DNA of 8,527 nucleotides from contig JALSQB010000170.1 in the NCBI GenBank assembly GCA_026985655.1, forward strand, positions 1-8,527, written 5' to 3'. Below are positions 1 to 5,989 of the stretch, piece by piece. Source of the DNA: Campylobacteraceae bacterium (GTDB taxonomy: Bacteria; Campylobacterota; Campylobacteria; Campylobacterales; Sulfurovaceae). A model generated the notes under the pieces. It was not told the origin of the DNA and ran no database searches. It was given only the letters and a program-made list of their open reading frames with translations. Both the position numbers and the translations under genes were made by a program. Within the stretch, counting starts at the first letter, position 1; each line of letters opens with the position of its first letter.

Positions 1-273
1 ATATACTTCTTCCTTATAAAAAAATCTTATACTTCCTGAAATCACTTGACTATTTACAAACTTACATTTTAACTCTTTGGCTTCCCAACCCCTATCTTTT
101 AACCAGCCAGATATATCGCCTTTCATCTGTTGAGAGATAAAATCAATGGCTTGTAAAATGGTAGATTTTCCTGCACTGTTTAAGCCAATAAGACAGGTAA
201 ATTTAGAAAAATTAAGTTCAAAATTATCTAAAGATTTAAAATTATTAATTTGACAACTATAAAGCTCTATCAA
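1..273 (-). CDS. AAA-family ATPase, N-terminal part (cut by window edge)
   Basis: An open frame of 91 codons runs off the left edge of the window. The protein begins LIELYSCQINNFKSL and carries a complete Walker A loop, GLNSAGKST, at about residues 33-41. The layout 'short beta strand, NFKSLDNFELNFSKFTCLIG, then P-loop' is that of the RecF/SMC/OLD-like ATPases (AAA_15/AAA_21 group), which have ABC-type ATP-binding heads. The Walker B, signature and any effector domain lie outside the window, so the function is unknown; relatives act in DNA repair, plasmid biology or anti-phage defence. There is no ATG. The TTG at 273-271 is chosen because an AAGG (285-282) sits 8 nt upstream; TTG at 276 is nearly as good, and GTG at 282 has no ribosome site. 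It has its own promoter and lies just downstream of a toxin-antitoxin pair on the same strand. Confidence 0.82.
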   Translation of the reverse strand, partial: MIELYSCQINNFKSLDNFELNFSKFTCLIGLNSAGKSTILQAIDFISQQMKGDISGWLKDRGWEAKELKCKFVNSQVISGSIRFFYKEEVY

Positions 274-302
274 CAAAAACACCTTATCTATAAATTATTT
301 TG

Positions 303-308
303 AGTATA
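303..308 (-). promoter_or_regulatory. Putative -10 box of the ATPase gene
   Basis: On the minus strand this reads TATACT, 29 nt upstream of the chosen TTG codon, so transcription would start near 296 with a leader of a little over 20 nt that contains the AAGG ribosome site. No convincing -35 is visible. The ATPase gene therefore probably does not depend on read-through from the toxin-antitoxin promoter. Confidence 0.45.
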
Positions 309-346
309 GCAAAAGTTGCTTGAAACGCTCATTTAGCTCTATCTAC

Positions 347-745
347 TTACAGAAACCCCTCAACAAACCCCACACTAGAAAGCACTTCAAGCTCACCCAC
401 ATAAAAGCCCTTGTCATTAGTTACTATCTGCTCACAAGCCTCATTTTTGGCACATACATACTGTAAAGAGTCTTCAAAGTCATTATTATCTAGGGCTAAG
501 GCTTCTAGGCTTAAGTCATTGCTAACGCTTGTTATTTTACAATTCTTCACAATCAGTTTTAAAAACTCTTTCGCATCAACTTTTTGTTTTTTAGCAATAT
601 AATCAACATTTACCAAAGTTATGTCTAAAATCACAGCTTCATGAATGCCCCGTTCTACACTATTGAGAATAATCATCGCCTCTTCAAATTTTTCTCTTTC
701 CAAAAGTAAATCTAACAAAATGTTTGTGTCTAAAAATATTTTCAC
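347..745 (-). CDS. PIN-domain toxin (VapC/PIN_3-like ribonuclease)
   Basis: A 132-residue protein with the PIN fold signature: an N-terminal hydrophobic strand ending in LDTN (D6), an acidic D41/D48 region, DFEDSLQY at 89-96 (D/E 91-92) and IVTND at 107-111 (D111). These are the acidic residues that bind Mg2+/Mn2+ in PIN RNases, and the 'EDsLQY...A...c..IVTND' pattern is that of the PIN_3 group. PIN toxins of type II modules cleave tRNA, rRNA or mRNA when freed from their antitoxin. The start is a GTG (745-743) directly after the antitoxin stop TAA (748-746), with no spacer and no clear ribosome site, which suggests translational coupling. The coupling would keep toxin output tied to antitoxin output. 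The full catalytic set and near-usual length suggest an intact gene; the RNA target cannot be read from sequence. Confidence 0.85.
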   Translation of the reverse strand: MKIFLDTNILLDLLLEREKFEEAMIILNSVERGIHEAVILDITLVNVDYIAKKQKVDAKEFLKLIVKNCKITSVSNDLSLEALALDNNDFEDSLQYVCAKNEACEQIVTNDKGFYVGELEVLSSVGFVEGFL

Positions 746-1006
746 TTAAGCTCTATTGTCATTCAAGATGTCATTATATTTTGCATCGTCTGTCTTAAAA
801 TCTTTTGACAATGCCCCTTTAAATTTAGAGAAAGAGCCGTGCAAATAATCTTCACGAATGAGGGCTTTTTCAATTAACTTAGAATAGACCTCATAAGGTA
901 AAATAACAGCTTTTTTGGTTTTGTTCTTCTTATCAACAATCATCACCTGCTCGGTTAATATCTTGGTAAACTGCATCTGTGCTTGTGATATGCCTAGCTC
1001 TATCAT
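746..1006 (-). CDS. Phd/YefM-like antitoxin
   Basis: An 86-residue partner of the PIN toxin. Residues 5-45 fit the Phd/YefM DNA-binding fold: 'GISQAQMQFTKIL' (helix), 'VMIVDKKNKTKKAVILPYEVYSKL' (two strands and a helix, where most family members have 'v.r.gkp.avllp..ey..L'). The charged C-terminal part (about 50-86) is the usual disordered segment that wraps and blocks the toxin. AAGGA about 7 nt upstream of the ATG supports the start. It is the first gene of a two-gene operon whose second gene begins immediately at its stop. Antitoxins of this kind bind inverted repeats in their own promoter; a candidate lies at 1032-1055. Confidence 0.82.
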   Translation of the reverse strand: MIELGISQAQMQFTKILTEQVMIVDKKNKTKKAVILPYEVYSKLIEKALIREDYLHGSFSKFKGALSKDFKTDDAKYNDILNDNRA

Positions 1007-1031
1007 AGGTATTCCTTTATATGTACTTTAA

Positions 1032-1055
1032 TCTATGTAGATAGTATAACATAGA
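1032..1055 (-). promoter_or_regulatory. Promoter and candidate operator of the toxin-antitoxin operon
   Basis: TCTATGT (1032-1038) and ACATAGA (1049-1055) form a perfect 7-bp inverted repeat with a 10-bp spacer. On the minus strand a TATACT -10 box (1048-1043) lies between the arms, 37 nt or more upstream of the antitoxin ATG. An inverted repeat overlapping the -10 is the classic position for autorepression by an antitoxin or toxin-antitoxin complex. A second 7-bp inverted repeat, TAAAGTT/AACTTTA (1061-1067/1081-1087), lies just beyond it toward alr and may serve either promoter. The DNA symmetry is seen; the binding role is inferred. Confidence 0.5.
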
Positions 1056-1089
1056 GAGTTTAAAGTTTATAATTTATATGAACTTTAGC

Positions 1090-1095
1090 TATAAT
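1090..1095 (+). promoter_or_regulatory. Putative -10 box of alr, unusually close to its start codon
   Basis: TATAAT ends only 5 bp before the alr ATG at 1101. If used, transcription would start at about the start codon and give a leaderless mRNA, which would fit the absence of any Shine-Dalgarno sequence. A second choice, TATAAC at 1045-1050, would give a leader of about 45 nt but would overlap the toxin-antitoxin operator. Confidence 0.35.
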
Positions 1096-1100
1096 TATAC

Positions 1101-2105
1101 ATGGCATATATTAAAATAAACAAAGAAAACTTCTTTCATAATCTATCTCAATTTACAAAAAAAACAGGCTCAAAAGAAGCCATTGGCATTGTGCTAAAAG
1201 ACAACGCTTATGGTCATGGCTTAGAACTTATGGCTCAACTCTCACAGGAGTTTGGACTCACCCAAGCTGTGGTGCGTACTTACCAAGAAGCCAAACGCAT
1301 TAAACCCTACTTTCAAAAGATACTTATTTTGGGAGACCAAGCCGTTCAAGATGAGACTTGTTCTTTTGCCCTCAATAGCCTAGAAGACATCGACAAGGCA
1401 GAACAAGGCTCAATGGTCGAACTCAAAGTCGATACAGGAATGCACCGAAATGGTGTGGCGTTAGAAGAGATAAGAGAGGCACTTGAACGCATTGAACACA
1501 GAGAACTGATTTTAGTAGGGGTCATGACGCACAACCGTTCAGCCGATGAACTTAGTAGCGAACTCTTTTGGCAACAGAAAAACTTTGAAAAAGTCAAAAA
1601 AATTGTCAAAGATTTTGGCATAAACAATATCTATTTTCACTCTTTTAACTCGGCAACGGCGTTACGGCTTGCCTGCCATAAGGAGGAGACTATTCGCCTT
1701 GGCATTGGGGCTTATGGTTACTCTGAACTCCCTAATATTTATGAAACTTTAGATTTAAAACCAGTGCTTTCACTTTGGGCAAAAAAAATTGCCACACGAC
1801 AACTAAAAAAAGGTCAAAGAGTAGGCTATGGAGGAACATTTATAGCACCTAAAAATATGACCATCTCTACCTATGACTTAGGTTATGGAGATGGGTGGAT
1901 GCGAAGTAGCTCTTTAGAAGCATTTGTTACAGCAGAAAATTTACCTATTTTAGGGCGAGTTTCTATGGATTATGTTTCATTAGAATCTACCAAAGAAGCA
2001 GTGTGCATTTTTGACAATGCCCTAAGTGCAGGGAAACAGTTGAGTACCATCTCTTATGAGCTAATGACTCAACTACACTCAGATATTGAGCGTATTGTGG
2101 TTTAA
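1101..2105 (+). CDS. alr: Alanine racemase
   Basis: A PLP-dependent enzyme that interconverts L- and D-alanine, supplying D-alanine for peptidoglycan in the cytoplasm. The 334-residue protein has the PLP lysine in VLKDNAYGHG (K33), the substrate-contact motif KVDTGMHRNG (109-118), IRLGIGAYGY (198-207, with R199), the second catalytic base in RVGYGGTF (Y243), DLGYGDGW (259-266) and LGRVSMDYVS (284-293). All landmark residues of fold-type III alanine racemases are present, so it should be active. It is shorter than the common 360-370 residues, with the C-terminal barrel reduced, and the usual KANAYGHG is KDNAYGHG. ATG 1101 is the only sensible start (the ATG at 1078 is out of frame), but no ribosome site precedes it. 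It is divergent from the toxin-antitoxin operon and converges on the antiporter gene. Confidence 0.95.
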   Translation: MAYIKINKENFFHNLSQFTKKTGSKEAIGIVLKDNAYGHGLELMAQLSQEFGLTQAVVRTYQEAKRIKPYFQKILILGDQAVQDETCSFALNSLEDIDKAEQGSMVELKVDTGMHRNGVALEEIREALERIEHRELILVGVMTHNRSADELSSELFWQQKNFEKVKKIVKDFGINNIYFHSFNSATALRLACHKEETIRLGIGAYGYSELPNIYETLDLKPVLSLWAKKIATRQLKKGQRVGYGGTFIAPKNMTISTYDLGYGDGWMRSSSLEAFVTAENLPILGRVSMDYVSLESTKEAVCIFDNALSAGKQLSTISYELMTQLHSDIERIVV

Positions 2106-2106
2106 G

Positions 2107-3447
2107 TTAATGCAACTCAACGCGAACTTCATCATCAAAGGTACGCTTGTTCAAAAGCATTATCCCCACTAGCACTAAAGCATAAACAAAAGTAGAGAGT
2201 AAAATCACCCCAATCACAATGGCATTAAACATCTCTTGGTGTTCAAAGCCTTTTGGAAGCATCTGAAGCATTACGATAGAGAGTCCCCCTTTTATTCCTG
2301 CAAACAAAAGTACCGACCACCAACGTACCCCAATGTCGGTCATTTTTTTAGTGAGATTTGAGACAATACCAAAAGTTCCCATCATAAATGCACGTATGAC
2401 CGTGGTCACTAAAAACATGAGTAAAATCTCTTTTTTGTAGGCTAAAAGCTCATCAATATGGACAATACTTGCCATAGACATAAACAAAAAAGTATTGGCT
2501 AAAAGGGCTAAAACAGCCACATAGTTTAGGTTCTGTTTATGTCGTTCAATACTCGATACATCGCTAGAGAGCTTTTTGGTAATGCCACTCATAAACCCCG
2601 AAGAGAAGACTTTTTTACTTCTACTTGCACGACTTGCGATGTTTCTAGCTTTATTAACTTGACGCTCTTTGGCATCAAAAGATTTTTGCGTAATGGTATT
2701 GAGTGTAATAATTGCCACAATCACAGCTAACAATCCAGCCATATGAAAATGCTCTGCCACTTCAAATGCCCCATAAGCTGTCATTAAAATGAGTACCAAC
2801 TCACTCATAGGGTCAGAGGTTAAACGCATAATTACCACCCCAAGGTAGCCAACAATCAAACCAATAAGTACAGAGACCCCAATAACTTTAAACGAAACAA
2901 TTGCAATATCCATCGCTCCTATGTCTATGCCATTCATCATCGGAATAGCAATAAACATAAAGATAATAAGTGCCGTCGCATCATTAAACAAAGACTCTCC
3001 CTCTGCTAAGATAGCCAGTTTATGAGGGACATTGAAGCTAGAGAAAACCGAAACAACCGATACAGGATCGGTGGCTAAAACCATGGCAAAAAGAGCAATA
3101 ACAGCCCCTGTGGAGAGGGCATATTCTGCAAAAAAAGTATTGGCAGCAAAAATACCAAATCCAATGGAGATAGCAACTGAGAAAACAGCCAAATAGACCA
3201 AGCTAAGGGCATTTTTCTTTAAATCTTCCAGCTTCATCTGTAAGGCATCAGCCGTAATTAAAATGGGAATTAAAAAGAGAACCAATTCGGCAAAGGTTTC
3301 ATCGGAAAAGAGTACCATCGTAGGAAAAAGATAATAAAATCCATAACTCAACACAATCAATGAAACAGGTGAAGGAATTTTAAAATATTTTTGAAGTTCA
3401 ATGGAGATGAATAAAATGGTCAATAGGGCTAAAAGGGTTAAAATCAT
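2107..3447 (-). CDS. CPA1-type Na+(K+)/H+ antiporter (NhaP-like)
   Basis: A 446-residue inner-membrane protein with about 12 hydrophobic segments. It carries the CPA1 ion-binding signature ATDPVSVV (125-132) on the unwound helix, followed by AEGESLFNDATAL (148-160), which includes the conserved E-S-F-ND residues. Further on are AEHFHMAGLL (231-240), an arginine helix VIRAFMM (350-356) and GIKGGLSI (384-391), corresponding to the G-x-R/K-G motif of NhaP/NHE proteins. These proteins export Na+ or K+ in exchange for protons for pH and salt balance. Residues about 252-305 form a basic hydrophilic loop between membrane segments and are probably cytoplasmic. The ATG at 3447 follows an AAGG at 3461-3458 with a long 10-nt spacing, and that AAGG is buried in an inverted repeat. 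The gene lies downstream of rsmE and a 24-codon gene on the same strand, and its stop is 1 bp from the alr stop. Ion specificity cannot be called. Confidence 0.9.
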   Translation of the reverse strand: MILTLLALLTILFISIELQKYFKIPSPVSLIVLSYGFYYLFPTMVLFSDETFAELVLFLIPILITADALQMKLEDLKKNALSLVYLAVFSVAISIGFGIFAANTFFAEYALSTGAVIALFAMVLATDPVSVVSVFSSFNVPHKLAILAEGESLFNDATALIIFMFIAIPMMNGIDIGAMDIAIVSFKVIGVSVLIGLIVGYLGVVIMRLTSDPMSELVLILMTAYGAFEVAEHFHMAGLLAVIVAIITLNTITQKSFDAKERQVNKARNIASRASRSKKVFSSGFMSGITKKLSSDVSSIERHKQNLNYVAVLALLANTFLFMSMASIVHIDELLAYKKEILLMFLVTTVIRAFMMGTFGIVSNLTKKMTDIGVRWWSVLLFAGIKGGLSIVMLQMLPKGFEHQEMFNAIVIGVILLSTFVYALVLVGIMLLNKRTFDDEVRVELH

Positions 3448-3450
3448 TTG

Positions 3451-3483
3451 TAAAATACCTTAATTTAAAATTAAAGTATTTTA
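3451..3483 (-). promoter_or_regulatory. 33-bp inverted repeat covering the antiporter ribosome binding site
   Basis: Outer arms TAAAATAC (3451-3458) and GTATTTTA (3476-3483) enclose an inner 7-1-7 palindrome, TTAATTT-A-AAATTAA (3460-3474). Fifteen of 16 paired positions match as DNA. The one mismatch (C3459/A3475) becomes a G.U pair in minus-strand RNA, so the antiporter leader could form one continuous 16-bp stem, although the one-base centre means a few central pairs must open to make a loop. The AAGG of the antiporter gene lies in the 3' arm of that stem. This suggests control of translation by hiding the ribosome site. There is no U-run after it, so it is not a standard terminator. A DNA operator for a dimeric repressor is the main alternative. 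Confidence 0.5.
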
Positions 3484-3495
3484 GCATAAATTTGA

Positions 3496-3570
3496 CTATT
3501 TTTTAAATTTTCGTAACACAGACCAAAGTAATGGTCCATAACGTACCAATAATGAAAATACTTTCTTCAT
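3496..3570 (-). CDS. Unannotated 24-residue cationic membrane-type peptide
   Basis: A short gene of 24 codons plus TAG, starting MKKVFSLLVRYG and ending LLWSVLRKFKK. An AAGGAG lies 5 nt upstream of the ATG, the best ribosome site in this cluster. Lysines at both ends (KK at 2-3, RKFKK at 20-24) flank a hydrophobic stretch (about 4-19) with one Arg, Pro and Trp. It could be a single short membrane helix or an amphipathic surface helix. Its ATG is 16 nt after the rsmE stop, and its stop is about 48 nt before the antiporter start, so it probably shares their transcript. It could be a small regulatory subunit, a leader peptide controlling the hairpin at 3451-3483, or a membrane-active toxin-like peptide. 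No family is recognised. The strong ribosome site and gene-sized gap argue that it is translated. Confidence 0.6.
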   Translation of the reverse strand: MKKVFSLLVRYGPLLWSVLRKFKK

Positions 3571-3586
3571 TTTTTCTCCTTTTGTT

Positions 3587-4255
3587 TTAAATTAATAACT
3601 TTGTAGCCACAGCACAAACAGCACTCTCACTCTTTAAAATAAGTGGTGTATCTAAGCCCACAATTTTTTCTTTAGAGAAGAGAGCCATCTCCTCAAGCGT
3701 AAATCCACCCTCACAACCTATTAAAACCGTATCAATGGTAGCATTTTTTTCTAAAAATGTTTCTGAGAAGTTTATCATAACGGTTTGTGGATATTGTTCT
3801 AAAAATGTTTCTAAGGAGTGGGCAAATTCAAGCTTCATCAAACTACTTCTGCCACACTGTTGGGAGGAGTTAAGTAAAATTTTTTCTAATCGCTTAAAAT
3901 CTAGCTTAAAACTCTTTTGAGAACGAGAACAGTAAATAAAAGTAATCTGTTCTACCCCCATTTCATTTAGAGTAGGTAAAACTTTTTCAACACTTTTAGG
4001 CTCAATAACGCACCATGCCAAATGTAAATTTTTCTTTGCTTTAACTTCTAACTTTTCAAAACGCTCTAGCGACAACAAAGCCTCTTTTTTATTTAAAGTG
4101 CTAATCTTATAGAAATAGATAGTATCATCTTCTAAATTACGCAAGGCAATCACTTCCCCCTCACGATGGCGACGCACTTTAAAAAGATAGCGATGTTCAT
4201 CACCTCTTAACACTAAAGTAGCTTGTGAGGCTTGTTTAGAAAAAAGATACTGCAT
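3587..4255 (-). CDS. rsmE: 16S rRNA (uracil-1498 N3)-methyltransferase RsmE
   Basis: Methylates N3 of U1498 in helix 44 of 16S rRNA using S-adenosylmethionine. The 222-residue protein has the N-terminal PUA-like RNA-binding part, with HRYLFKVRRHREGEVI (21-36) matching the family's 'H...VLR...Gd.i'. The C-terminal SPOUT/trefoil-knot methyltransferase part carries EPKSVEKVLPTLNEMGVEQI (85-104), SSQQCGRSSL (130-139), VLIGCEGGFTLEE (177-189) and LDTPLILKSESA (201-212). The knot motifs are slightly altered: the usual IGPEGG is IGCEGG and the usual ILRtETA is ILKSESA. The order and spacing are intact, so function is likely kept. It begins 1 nt after the stop of the upstream membrane-protein gene with no ribosome site of its own, which implies translational coupling. 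The length is a little below the common 240. Confidence 0.9.
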   Translation of the reverse strand: MQYLFSKQASQATLVLRGDEHRYLFKVRRHREGEVIALRNLEDDTIYFYKISTLNKKEALLSLERFEKLEVKAKKNLHLAWCVIEPKSVEKVLPTLNEMGVEQITFIYCSRSQKSFKLDFKRLEKILLNSSQQCGRSSLMKLEFAHSLETFLEQYPQTVMINFSETFLEKNATIDTVLIGCEGGFTLEEMALFSKEKIVGLDTPLILKSESAVCAVATKLLI

Positions 4256-4256
4256 A

Positions 4257-4679
4257 CTAAAGGCTCACAACACCTTTAGCTTTTAAAATCATCAGTACCA
4301 CCATTGCTACTAAAATAACAATGTTAATAATGTTTGTCTTTACAAATCCTGCACGTAAGGCTTTTAAGGTCGCTTCATCTTGGGTATCAGCTTTTTTAAT
4401 GCGTTTATGTTTGGTGATTTCTAATACCATCATAATAGCAAAAACAATTACCATAATAATGATACTCAGCGTAAAGTCCATATTTCCTGATACCAATGCA
4501 ATCATTCCTGCGAATGCAATCATTGTTATGAGTGCTTGAAAAACCATGGTGAAGATGAAAGAGGCTTTTTTAAATCCTAAAGGTGATTTTGCTACAAAGG
4601 GTAAAAATAACCCTAAAACTAAAAAGCCTAAAAAAGCTTTTATTAAAATACTATGTGTCATTAACATGGTCTCAAGCAT
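4257..4679 (-). CDS. Small four-helix integral membrane protein, function unknown
   Basis: A 140-residue protein that I do not recognise. It has four hydrophobic segments at about 10-29, 40-63, 69-88 and 114-132. Between the third and fourth is a charged loop (89-112, ITKHKRIKKADTQDEATLKA), which is probably cytoplasmic because it is basic. There is no signal peptide cleavage site, no cysteine or histidine cluster and no obvious catalytic motif. Glycine and alanine in helix 2 (AFAGMIALVSG) suggest close helix packing. ATG 4679 is supported by AGGAG 5 nt upstream; in-frame ATGs at codons 5 and 7 lack one. It is the first gene of a group running through rsmE and the 24-codon gene toward the antiporter, and it is coupled to rsmE by a 1-nt gap. 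Such a protein beside rsmE may be a lineage-specific conserved gene, but no role can be assigned. Confidence 0.8.
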   Translation of the reverse strand: MLETMLMTHSILIKAFLGFLVLGLFLPFVAKSPLGFKKASFIFTMVFQALITMIAFAGMIALVSGNMDFTLSIIIMVIVFAIMMVLEITKHKRIKKADTQDEATLKALRAGFVKTNIINIVILVAMVVLMILKAKGVVSL

Positions 4680-4713
4680 GAAAACTCCTAATTTTTTGAT
4701 TGGTTAAAAACGG

Positions 4714-4737
4714 ATTATATCCTAATTTGGTTATACT
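4714..4737. promoter_or_regulatory. Divergent promoter region between the membrane-protein/rsmE group and moeA
   Basis: The 84-bp gap holds two back-to-back -10 boxes. TATAAT on the minus strand (4719-4714) would start the membrane-protein/rsmE transcript near 4707, about 28 nt before its ATG. TATACT on the plus strand (4732-4737) would start moeA near 4744, about 20 nt before its ATG. The minus -10 lies inside a small palindrome, GGAT-TAT-ATCC (4712-4722). No strong -35 is visible on either strand. Confidence 0.5.
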
Positions 4738-4763
4738 TTATGCATATTAATTAAAGGTCGAAA

Positions 4764-5984
4764 ATGACAGTGTCTATTGAAGAAGCATTAGAGCTTATTT
4801 ACCAAAAAGTAGAAGCCAAGAGTACCCATATTCTCCCCATAGAAGAGGCATTAGGGGCGATTGTTGCCAAAGATTATGTTGCCCATTTTGATTTACCACG
4901 GTTTGATAACTCGGCGATGGACGGCTACGCTGTTAAAGTAGCTGATGCAGGAGAAGAGGTCAGGCTTAAAGACGTTACCTATGCAGGAGATGAGGGCAAA
5001 GAAGCATTTAATCAAGGGGAAGTGGTCAAAATTATGACAGGAGCACCTACGCCTAAAGGGTGTGAAGCGATTGTTGCCATTGAAGATGTTGAAGTGACGG
5101 CTAAAGGTCTTGTACTTCCTCAAAACATCAAAACAAAAAATTTCATACGATGGCAAGGAGAAGACATTAAAGCAGGTAAGCTTTTTTTAGAGGCGAAAAC
5201 CAAAATCACCTCCTACACCTTAGCACTATTAGCTTCCCAAGGGATTACGCACCTTGAAGTTTACCGAAAACCCAAAGTGGTCATTTTTTCCACAGGAGAA
5301 GAGCTAAAAGCTCACTATGAACGCATTGAAAAACATCAACTCTACAACTCAAATGCCCCTATGTTTTCAGCCCGTGCCAAAGAGCTTGGCTGTGATGTTT
5401 CCTACCTATCAACTTCAGGAGACACCATAGAAGAGCTTAAAAGTGCAATAAACAATGCCAAAAATGCCGACCTAATTTTAAGCTCTGGAGGCGTTTCAGT
5501 GGGCGATAAAGACTTTACCAATGAGGCATTTAAAGCTTTAGGCATGGAGAGTTATTTTACAGGCATCGACATTAAACCTGGTCGCCCCACACACTTTGGA
5601 AAGTTGGGTGAGTGTTTTGTAATTAACCTACCTGGAAATCCTTTAGCAAGTATGGTAAACTTTGAGATGTTTGTAAAACCTACCATTGCTAAACTTACAG
5701 GTACAAATGCTTTTTATCATGCAATTATCTCTAGCAAAATGGGCGTAGAACATAAATTTAGAGCAGGTAAAAACAGTGTAATTTTAGGGAAATGGAACGG
5801 AACAGACTTCACTCCAATCGCCAATCAAAAACCAGGTATGGTAGCACCACTAAATCAAGCTGATGGAATGCTTGTCGTGACAAAAGAGATGGATAGATTA
5901 GAAAAAGAAAAAATGGTAAAGATGATACCTATAAAAGTAGATTTACAGAGTGATAAAAAAGAGGATTTTTTTATTAGAGCGTAA
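4764..5984 (+). CDS. moeA: Molybdopterin molybdenumtransferase MoeA
   Basis: Inserts molybdenum into adenylylated molybdopterin to make active molybdenum cofactor, the last common step before use by enzymes such as formate dehydrogenase and periplasmic nitrate reductase. The 406-residue length is typical. Motifs in order: FDNSAMDGYAV (47-57), VVKIMTGAPTPKGCEAIV (87-104), the MoCF-binding domain start VVIFSTGEEL (172-181), LSSGGVSVGDKDF (239-251), IKPGRPTHFGK (270-280) and INLPGNPLASMVNF (287-300). A C-terminal beta-barrel domain follows from about 318. These are the conserved substrate- and metal-site loops of MoeA/gephyrin E domains, all intact. AAGG about 8 nt upstream supports the ATG. It stands alone on the plus strand, divergent from the rsmE group and convergent with the cytochrome lipoprotein gene. 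No other molybdenum genes are in the window. Confidence 0.96.
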   Translation: MTVSIEEALELIYQKVEAKSTHILPIEEALGAIVAKDYVAHFDLPRFDNSAMDGYAVKVADAGEEVRLKDVTYAGDEGKEAFNQGEVVKIMTGAPTPKGCEAIVAIEDVEVTAKGLVLPQNIKTKNFIRWQGEDIKAGKLFLEAKTKITSYTLALLASQGITHLEVYRKPKVVIFSTGEELKAHYERIEKHQLYNSNAPMFSARAKELGCDVSYLSTSGDTIEELKSAINNAKNADLILSSGGVSVGDKDFTNEAFKALGMESYFTGIDIKPGRPTHFGKLGECFVINLPGNPLASMVNFEMFVKPTIAKLTGTNAFYHAIISSKMGVEHKFRAGKNSVILGKWNGTDFTPIANQKPGMVAPLNQADGMLVVTKEMDRLEKEKMVKMIPIKVDLQSDKKEDFFIRA

Positions 5985-5989
5985 TCAAG

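Noticed and set aside
411..602. 63-codon plus-strand frame
   Set aside because: Antisense to the PIN toxin, whose catalytic motifs are clear; no ribosome site.
3451..3483. Calling the inverted repeat a Fur or NikR site
   Set aside because: The 7-1-7 symmetry resembles metalloregulator boxes, but the bases do not match the consensus I know, and the G.U rescue favours an RNA role.
4321..4539. Hydrophobic 72-codon plus-strand frame
   Set aside because: It is antisense to the four-helix membrane protein and lacks a ribosome site; hydrophobicity is expected from the complement of membrane segments.
4712..4722. GGAT-TAT-ATCC palindrome as an operator
   Set aside because: Arms of only 4 bp over a -10 box are too weak to claim; it is noted within the promoter entry only.
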